Shown piece by piece: positions 59,190-64,000 of a stretch of DNA of 64,000 nucleotides. Below the pieces are notes generated by a model that saw nothing but the letters and a program-made list of their open reading frames with translations, was not told the origin of the DNA and did no database searches. The stretch is from Sphingomonas sp. KR3-1 (GTDB lineage Bacteria; Pseudomonadota; Alphaproteobacteria; Sphingomonadales; Sphingomonadaceae). Both the position numbers and the translations under genes were made by a program. The DNA lies in the NCBI RefSeq assembly GCF_040049295.1, contig NZ_JBDZDQ010000001.1, positions 2,294,001 through 2,358,000 on the forward strand, read 5' to 3'. Positions within the stretch are counted from its first letter, which is position 1, and each line of letters begins with the position of its first letter.

Positions 59190-60746
59190 CTAGTGCAGCC
59201 GGGCACCGGCCGGGGCGTGGCGCGGGGCGTGCGCAGCCACCGTGTCGGCAACCTGGAAGCGCGCGGCGCTGTCGGCCAGCGCCTCGACTTCGTCGCTTAG
59301 CTTGCGCGCGGTGGCGGAGGTTTGCTCGACCATCGCGGCGTTCTGGGTGGTGCTCGCTTCCATCGTGCTGACCGCCGAGCTGATCTTGCCGATCGCGGCG
59401 GCCTGGGTCTGGTTGTCCTCGGCCATCGCGCCGAGCAGGACATGGACCTGCTCGACATGCTCGGAGATGTTGCCGAGCGCGCCGCCGACCTTCTCGACCG
59501 CGCCGACGGCATGGGCGATGTCGCCCTGAGTGACGGTGAGCTGCTCGCGGGCGCGCTTGGCTTCCTCCTCGGCGCGCATCGCAAGCGCGGAGACGAGATC
59601 GGCGACCACCGCGAAGCCGCGGCCCGCCTCGCCGGCGCGGCCAGCCTCGACCGCGGCGTTCATCGCCAGCACGCGCGTCTGGAACGCGATCTTGTCGAGC
59701 CCCTCGATGACGTCGTCGATGCCGCGGGCGCTGTCGGACACGCGGCCCATCGCGCTGACGACCTCGTCGGCGACGCCCTTGCTGTCACGCACCGTCTCGA
59801 TCGCCTGGTCGGCGCGGGCGACGATGCCGTCGGCGCTCATCGCGATCGCCTTGAGGCGGTGGTCCATCTGGCCGATCGCCTCGCTGGTCTGCTCGAGCGT
59901 GTGCGCGGCATTCTCGGTGCGGCGGGCGAGATCCTCGGACGCGGCAGCGATCTCTGTCGAGGCGGACTGGATCGCCTCGGCGCCCTGGCCGACCGAGCCG
60001 ATCAGCGTGCTGAGGCTGTCGACGGCGAGCGTGAAATCGGCCTCGAGCGCGGCATAGGCGGCGGGAAGCCGGCCGGCCAGGCCGGTGCGCAGATCGCCCT
60101 TGGCGAGCGCGGCGAGGCTTACGCTGACCGTCTCCAGCGTCGCGGTGAGCTCGCGCTCGTGGCGGGCGCGCTCGCTGGCGGTGCGCGTCTCGATCTCGGC
60201 GCGCTGGCGGGTGCCGGCGTTGAGCGCATCGATCAGCCCGGTCAGGCGCGAGGTGAGGAAGACGAGCGCACCGGTCTCGGCGATCAGGATCACGGCGTGG
60301 AGCAGGATGCGGCCGATGCCGCCGCCATTGAGGAACACCCAGCGCGGCACGAGCATGCCGAGGCCGAGATGGTGGAGCGCGACCACGGTGGCGCCCGCCA
60401 CGACGGCGCGCCAGTCACACAGCATCGCCGTGGTCGAAAGCGCCGCGAAGAACAGCATGTGGAGATCGACCTGCCAGGGCTGGCCCTGGAAGACGAACAG
60501 CATCACCGCCGGCTGCGCGACCATCGTCATCGTGACGGCCATGCGCGCGGTCGCGTCGATGCGGCCGCTGAGCGCCTGCCAGATCGGCCAGGCAGGGAGC
60601 GCGAGCGCCAGGAAGGCGGCGAACCCCTCGTTGTTCGTCTCGACGAAGAAGGTACCCGCGACCGTGGCCAGCGCCATCGCGCCCATCAGCGCGGCGAGCA
60701 GCTTCATGCCGGCGCGGCGCATCGCATCGAGGGAAAGCTCGGTCAT
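59190..60746 (-). CDS. Methyl-accepting chemotaxis protein with membrane-embedded sensor
   Basis: A 518-residue receptor with six N-terminal hydrophobic helices (residues ~15-170) in place of the usual periplasmic loop, a linker (residues ~175-240), and a cytosolic signalling domain with the conserved hairpin tip variant DKIAFQTRVLAMNAAVEAGRAGEAGRGFAVVADLVSALAMRAEEEAKR. The tip is close to the canonical E-I-x-F-x-T-N-L-L-A-L-N-A-A-V-E-A-A-R-A-G. The ligand is unknown. No che genes are seen in the window. A small gene precedes it by two bases. Confidence 0.92.
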   Translation of the reverse strand: MTELSLDAMRRAGMKLLAALMGAMALATVAGTFFVETNNEGFAAFLALALPAWPIWQALSGRIDATARMAVTMTMVAQPAVMLFVFQGQPWQVDLHMLFFAALSTTAMLCDWRAVVAGATVVALHHLGLGMLVPRWVFLNGGGIGRILLHAVILIAETGALVFLTSRLTGLIDALNAGTRQRAEIETRTASERARHERELTATLETVSVSLAALAKGDLRTGLAGRLPAAYAALEADFTLAVDSLSTLIGSVGQGAEAIQSASTEIAAASEDLARRTENAAHTLEQTSEAIGQMDHRLKAIAMSADGIVARADQAIETVRDSKGVADEVVSAMGRVSDSARGIDDVIEGLDKIAFQTRVLAMNAAVEAGRAGEAGRGFAVVADLVSALAMRAEEEAKRAREQLTVTQGDIAHAVGAVEKVGGALGNISEHVEQVHVLLGAMAEDNQTQAAAIGKISSAVSTMEASTTQNAAMVEQTSATARKLSDEVEALADSAARFQVADTVAAHAPRHAPAGARLH

Positions 60747-60748
60747 GT

Positions 60749-61084
60749 TCAGGATTCCGATTGGGGCAGGCCGCAGATGCGCGGGTTGCCGGTGACGAGG
60801 ATCATGCCGTGGCGAAGCGCGGCGGGGAGCAGGCGGGCGCGGTCACCCGAGACGAAGCGCGATCCGGGGATCGGGCCGAAGCCGGCCAGCGTGGCGCCGG
60901 CGCCGAGCGCGGCATCCTCGACGGCGGCGGCGTTGGCGGGGGCGATCGGCACGAGCAGCATCATGCCCTGGGCCGGCGGCGCGATCGCGAGCAGGCCGGG
61001 GGCGAGCAGCAGCATCGCCTGCGCGGCGATCGCCAGCGGCAGGCCGCGGCGCCCGGCGCACGGAAGGGCGGAGCTTTGGTCCAC
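60749..61084 (-). CDS. Hypothetical protein preceding the chemoreceptor gene
   Basis: A 111-residue protein of unknown function. It begins MDQSSALPCAGRRGLPLAIAA with a hydrophobic stretch (residues ~14-35), followed by a second hydrophobic stretch (MMLLVPIAPANAAAV), a loop with GAGATLAGFGPIPGSRFV, and a C-terminus with CGLPQSES. Length and composition are consistent with a real gene. Stop and next ATG are two bases apart, so it is probably translated with the chemoreceptor. It may modulate it, but no evidence in the sequence shows this. Confidence 0.6.
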   Translation of the reverse strand: MDQSSALPCAGRRGLPLAIAAQAMLLLAPGLLAIAPPAQGMMLLVPIAPANAAAVEDAALGAGATLAGFGPIPGSRFVSGDRARLLPAALRHGMILVTGNPRICGLPQSES

Positions 61085-61177
61085 CCCTATTTATAGAGGG
61101 AATGGGGCGGATTGGGGGAGGTGAGAACGCATGCGAACGCTGTCTCGTCCTCCCACCAACCCCGGGGTGCGTCCAAA

Positions 61178-61202
61178 CTCCCCTCCCTTGCAGGGAGGGG
61201 AG
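61178..61202. repeat. Short CTCCCCTCCC hairpin
   Basis: CTCCCCTCCCTTGCAGGGAGGGGAG is a 25-base hairpin with perfect ten-base arms, 20 bases after the end of the LytTR regulator gene. It resembles the terminal hairpins of family A repeats and may help stop transcription, although no U-tract follows. Confidence 0.75.
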
Positions 61203-61222
61203 AAGGCAGCTTTGGAAGCGCC

Positions 61223-62029
61223 CTAGTGCACGAAGCGGGCGACCACGTCGCGGTAGGAGCGGCTGACCTTCACCTGGGCGCCCGAATCGAGCACCAGGAA
61301 GCATTCGCCATTGGTGTGCGGCTTGACCTGCTTGACCAGGTCGAGATTGACGATGGTCGAGCGGTGGACGCGCTGGAAGCGCCGCGGGTCGAGGCGCTTC
61401 TCGAGGTCCTTCATCGTCTCGCGCAGGATCAGCGTGTTGTCGCCGGTGTAGATGCACATGTAATCGCCGGCGGCGTCGATCCGCTCGATCGTATCGACGT
61501 CGACGCGGAAGATCTGGCCGCGGTCCTTGATGTTGATCAGCTTCTCGAAGCGGTTCGAAGCGACTTCGCCGTCGCCGGCGGAAGCGGCCATCTCGTCGGC
61601 AGTGTCGGGCGCGACTTCGGCGAGCACTTCCTTGAGCTTCTCGACCTCTTCGGCGCCGCGCTTCTCGGTGAGGCGCTGGCGGACGCGGTCGAGCGTGTCG
61701 GCGAGGCGCGAGGGCTCGACCGGCTTCATCAGATAATCCATCGCCTGCGCCTCGAAGGCACGGATCGCGTGGTCGCTATAGGCGGTCACGAAGACGAAGA
61801 GCGGCGGCTCGATCTCCATCAGCCCCTGGACGACGGAGAAGCCGTCGAAACCGGGCATCTGGATGTCGAGGAAGACGAGATCGGGCTTGTGGGTCTTGAT
61901 GGCGCGGATCGCTTCGCGCCCGTTGGAGCATTTGTCGATGATCTCGACATCGTCATATTCCTGGAGGCGGAGCTCAAGCCCCTGAATTGCCAGGGGTTCG
62001 TCGTCTACCAGGATGGTGCGGATTGTCAT
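61223..62029 (-). CDS. LytTR family response regulator
   Basis: A 268-residue regulator. The receiver domain has VDDEPLAIQGL, the phospho-acceptor Asp55 in VFLDIQMPGFDG, the VTAYSD threonine and the MKPVEP lysine. The C-terminal LytTR DNA-binding domain begins near residue 165 (KLINIKDRGQIFRVDVDTIERIDAAGDYMCIYTGDNTLILRETMKDLEKRL, then RVHRSTIVNL). It is paired with the histidine kinase encoded just upstream (four-base overlap). The phosphorylated form would bind direct-repeat promoters; targets are not identified. Confidence 0.93.
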   Translation of the reverse strand: MTIRTILVDDEPLAIQGLELRLQEYDDVEIIDKCSNGREAIRAIKTHKPDLVFLDIQMPGFDGFSVVQGLMEIEPPLFVFVTAYSDHAIRAFEAQAMDYLMKPVEPSRLADTLDRVRQRLTEKRGAEEVEKLKEVLAEVAPDTADEMAASAGDGEVASNRFEKLINIKDRGQIFRVDVDTIERIDAAGDYMCIYTGDNTLILRETMKDLEKRLDPRRFQRVHRSTIVNLDLVKQVKPHTNGECFLVLDSGAQVKVSRSYRDVVARFVH

Positions 62030-63168
62030 GCGGCCTCTCGGTTCGGTTCCTCGATCTGGAACGGTATCTCGATCTCAACGCTGAACCCCTTCCCTGGGTC
62101 CGAACGCGTCTCGAATCGATGGTCAGGCCCATAAGCCTGGGCCAACCGCTCCTTGATATTGGCGAGCCCCACGCCAGTTGAAAGGGTCGGCCGCGGCCTG
62201 GCTTCGATCAATCCCGGACCCGTATCGGATACGGCGATCTGCACTCGTTCTCCGGCGAGCCGAGCCGAGACGGTGATATCGGCGCCCTCTTCCTGCGGCG
62301 TGACGGCATATTTGATCGCATTCTCGACCAGCGGCTGGAGCAGCAGCGAGGGCAGCCGGGCCATGGCGACGCGCTCGTCGATCTCGAAATGGGTGCGCAG
62401 CCGCTCGTCGAAGCGCATCTTCTCGATCTCGAGATAGAGCTTGAGCGTCTCTGCCTCCTGCTGGAGCGTGACGTGCGCGGTCGGCTCGTTGGCGAGCGTG
62501 TAGCGCAGGAAGGACGACAGGCGGCTCAGCATGATGTTGGCGCGCTCGGTCTGCTTCAGGAGCACCAGCGTCGAGATCGAGTTGAGCGTGTTGAACAGGA
62601 AATGCGGGTTGAGCTGGTAGCGCAGCATCGCCAGCTGGGCCTGGCTGGCCTGCATCTCGAGCGCCTGCATCTGGTCGATCTGTTGCTCGACGACGAGATA
62701 GAAGTTCACCGCGAAATAGAGCGCGGACCAGCCGGCGAGCACGGTGAAGTTGATGAACACCGTGCCCATCACCAGCGACAGGGTGATGCCGGGCGCGGGA
62801 CGGTCGCCGACGAAGGAGAAGGTGAAGGCGTCGAGCAGCGCATAGGCCGCGGTGGCGAGGCCGAGCGTCGCCAGCGTCAGCAGGATCGAAGGGACGCGCG
62901 GCATCTTGCGATAGGTGCGGTAGAGCGCCGAGAGCAGCAGCGTCAGGCAATAGCCGATGATCGTCTCGGTCAGCCCGGCGATCGCACGCGCGACCGGGTC
63001 GGCGCCCGAGACGGAGGAGACGGTGCGCAGCAGGAGGTAGCCGGTCCAGCCGCCGGCCTGGAGCATCCAGAAGGCGCGGTTCTTGTCCTCGAAGAACGGA
63101 CGCGACAGCGCGGCCGGCGGCTTGGGCTGCTGCACGAGGAAGGGAGAGCTGGGATCGAGGGTAGCCAC
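62026..63168 (-). CDS. LytS/YehU family sensor histidine kinase
   Basis: A 380-residue membrane kinase. Four to five hydrophobic helices (residues ~38-160) are followed by the His_kinase domain: AMLRYQLNPHFLFNTLNSISTLVLL with phospho-His189, LSSFLRYTL, and the ATP-binding LLLQPLVENAIKYAVTPQEEG (N box), VSDTGPGLI (G1) and TGVGLANIKERLAQAYGP (G2). The sensor part is small and lacks a named domain. Stop overlaps the response regulator start, so the two form a two-component system. Confidence 0.92.
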   Translation of the reverse strand: MATLDPSSPFLVQQPKPPAALSRPFFEDKNRAFWMLQAGGWTGYLLLRTVSSVSGADPVARAIAGLTETIIGYCLTLLLSALYRTYRKMPRVPSILLTLATLGLATAAYALLDAFTFSFVGDRPAPGITLSLVMGTVFINFTVLAGWSALYFAVNFYLVVEQQIDQMQALEMQASQAQLAMLRYQLNPHFLFNTLNSISTLVLLKQTERANIMLSRLSSFLRYTLANEPTAHVTLQQEAETLKLYLEIEKMRFDERLRTHFEIDERVAMARLPSLLLQPLVENAIKYAVTPQEEGADITVSARLAGERVQIAVSDTGPGLIEARPRPTLSTGVGLANIKERLAQAYGPDHRFETRSDPGKGFSVEIEIPFQIEEPNREAA

Positions 63169-63260
63169 GCCTTGCCTCTAACACCGCTGACAGGCGGGGG
63201 CAAAGAGGGGTAGGCTGAGGATCTGCCGGCGACAGACCGGGACAGGACAGGAGAGCGAGG

Positions 63261-63851
63261 ATGGAGCAGGGCGACGAACGCGCGCAATTCCATGCGATGG
63301 CCGAGGGCACGGCCGAGGACTGGGCGATCATCGGCGGGGCGTTCCGCGGCTTCGCCGGCGGGCTGCCCGACCGGGTCCTGACGCATCTCAAGCTGCTCGA
63401 CGGCGATTTCGGCGGCTTCGCGATCGACCGGCTGCAGCATTCGCTGCAGACCGCGACCCGGGCGCACCGCGACGGGCAGGGCGAGGACTATGTAGTGATG
63501 GCGCTGCTCCACGACATCGGCGACACGCTGGGCAGCTACAACCATCCCGAGATCGCGGCCGCGATCCTGCGCCCCTTCGTCAGCGAGGAGCTGCACTGGA
63601 TCGCCGACAAGCACGGCGCCTTCCAGGGCTATTATTTCTTCCACTATCTCGGGATGGACCGCGACATCCGCGAGAATTTCCGCGGGCATCCGCATTTCGA
63701 GGCGTGCGCGGAATTCTGCGAGAAATACGACCAGGCCGCGTTCGACCCGGCTTATGACAGCGCGCCGCTCGCTTTCTTCGAGCCGATGGTCCGGCGGGTG
63801 TTCGCGCGGCCGGTCAACAGCATCTACGCGCGCGCCGCCGCGCCGGCCTGA
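63261..63851 (+). CDS. HD domain protein, possibly a metal-dependent oxygenase relative
   Basis: A 196-residue protein with an HD motif (VVMALLHDIGDTLGSYNHPEIAAAIL). Further potential metal ligands are in RLQHSLQTATRAHRDG, HWIADKHGAFQGYYF and the H-Y-L-G-M-D segment. This pattern is close to the small HD-domain oxygenases of the PhnZ/MIOX type, as well as to plain phosphohydrolases, so the reaction is not decided. A GGAGAGCGAGG ribosome-binding site precedes the ATG. The kinase gene starts 92 bases away in the opposite direction. Confidence 0.85.
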   Translation: MEQGDERAQFHAMAEGTAEDWAIIGGAFRGFAGGLPDRVLTHLKLLDGDFGGFAIDRLQHSLQTATRAHRDGQGEDYVVMALLHDIGDTLGSYNHPEIAAAILRPFVSEELHWIADKHGAFQGYYFFHYLGMDRDIRENFRGHPHFEACAEFCEKYDQAAFDPAYDSAPLAFFEPMVRRVFARPVNSIYARAAAPA

Positions 63852-63865
63852 GCGTTCCCCAAATG

Positions 63866-63895
63866 AAAACCGCCGCCCCGTTTCCGGAGCGGCGG
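63866..63895 (-). terminator. Intrinsic terminator for the leftward receptor gene
   Basis: On the minus strand CCGCCGCTCC pairs with GGGGCGGCGG around a GGAAAC loop, then TTTT. It lies 31 bases after the stop of the truncated receptor gene and may also serve the convergent HD gene. Confidence 0.75.
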
Positions 63896-63925
63896 TGTTC
63901 CTTGCCGAAGCGGCTGGGGGCTGGC

Positions 63926-64000
63926 TTAGAAGCCGACCACCAGGGTGCCGCTGACGGTGCGCGGCGAGCCGATATAGGCGTTGCGCACGCTGAAGTTCGA
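63926..64000 (-). CDS. TonB-dependent receptor-like protein, C-terminal end (partial)
   Basis: The last 24 residues of a leftward gene cut by the window edge: SNFSVRNAYIGSPRTVSGTL followed by VVGF and a stop. Alternating hydrophobic residues with a terminal phenylalanine are the signature of the last beta strand of an outer-membrane barrel, and the R-N-A-Y-I-G-x-P-R-T sequence is common at the end of TonB-dependent receptors. The ligand cannot be told from this fragment. Confidence 0.7.
   Translation of the reverse strand, partial: SNFSVRNAYIGSPRTVSGTLVVGF

Overview
The window is chromosomal DNA of a high-GC alphaproteobacterium, most probably Sphingomonas or a close relative (Sphingomonadaceae). 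The basis is the gene set and order (yebC, ruvC, ruvA, ruvB, ybgC, tolQ-tolR-tolA-tolB, pal on one strand), alphaproteobacterial families (GapR/DUF2312, DUF1244, DUF3297, the 41-residue L36), strong G/C third-position bias, GANTC clusters, and a TonB-dependent receptor tail at the right edge. I see no phage, insertion sequence, integron, CRISPR array, rRNA or tRNA. The sequence is almost gap-free; only one gene-free stretch exceeds 300 bases (51022-51333).

Layout. 1-9 kb: DUF808 membrane protein, purE-purK, gpmA, a dienelactone-hydrolase-like protein, an unusual sigma-70-like factor, GNAT, an M14 carboxypeptidase with a DUF4136 lipoprotein, rpmJ and a HAD hydrolase. 9-13 kb: pyk, DUF1244, SGNH hydrolase, gapR, yebC. 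13-19 kb: the ruv genes, present as three separated loci with unrelated genes between them; a DUF559 nuclease-like gene embedded in palindromic repeats sits directly before ruvC. 19-22.5 kb: an ABC-2 exporter and a small Xre regulator with two membrane proteins, preceded by two adjacent 18-bp palindromes. 22.5-27 kb: the Tol-Pal cell-envelope operon, ended by a repeat and a terminator. 27-30 kb: a tightly overlapping operon of an SPFH protein, an Arc-like DNA-binding protein, three small membrane proteins and a secreted alpha/beta hydrolase.

30-46 kb: S1/P1 nuclease, acyltransferase, ispG, a small pentapeptide-periodic protein, DMT and SMR transporters, TfoX-like protein, ppa, an M61 peptidase, an ICMT-like membrane methyltransferase, rsmE, an EF-hand protein, ubiA, pmbA and an inositol-monophosphatase-family enzyme. 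46-54 kb: PAS-winged-helix regulator, methyltransferase divergent from an Rrf2 regulator, XpaC-like/TelA pair, FMN reductase, typA. 54-64 kb: rhamnogalacturonan-acetylesterase-like enzyme, EVE protein, a cyclic-nucleotide-domain/thioredoxin-reductase fusion, DUF3297, PEP-mutase-family protein with an SOS-box-like site, a methyl-accepting protein, a LytS/LytTR-type two-component pair, an HD protein, and the end of a TonB-dependent receptor.

The most interesting signals are between genes. (1) A composite motif (paired GANTC sites 9 bp apart, often followed by the palindrome TTCAACCG-NN-CGGTTGAA) recurs before ruvA, before typA and after the DUF3297 gene. (2) The SPFH/Arc-like operon has 11-bp-spaced AT-rich direct repeats just before its first gene. 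(3) Two 18-bp palindromes lie in front of the Xre operon. (4) A GTTC-N7-GTTC site precedes a PEP-mutase-family gene. (5) At least two families of intergenic palindromic repeats are present, one flanking a DUF559 gene. Functions for these are inferences from sequence only; gene calls rest on recognisable motifs, length and context, with no database search.
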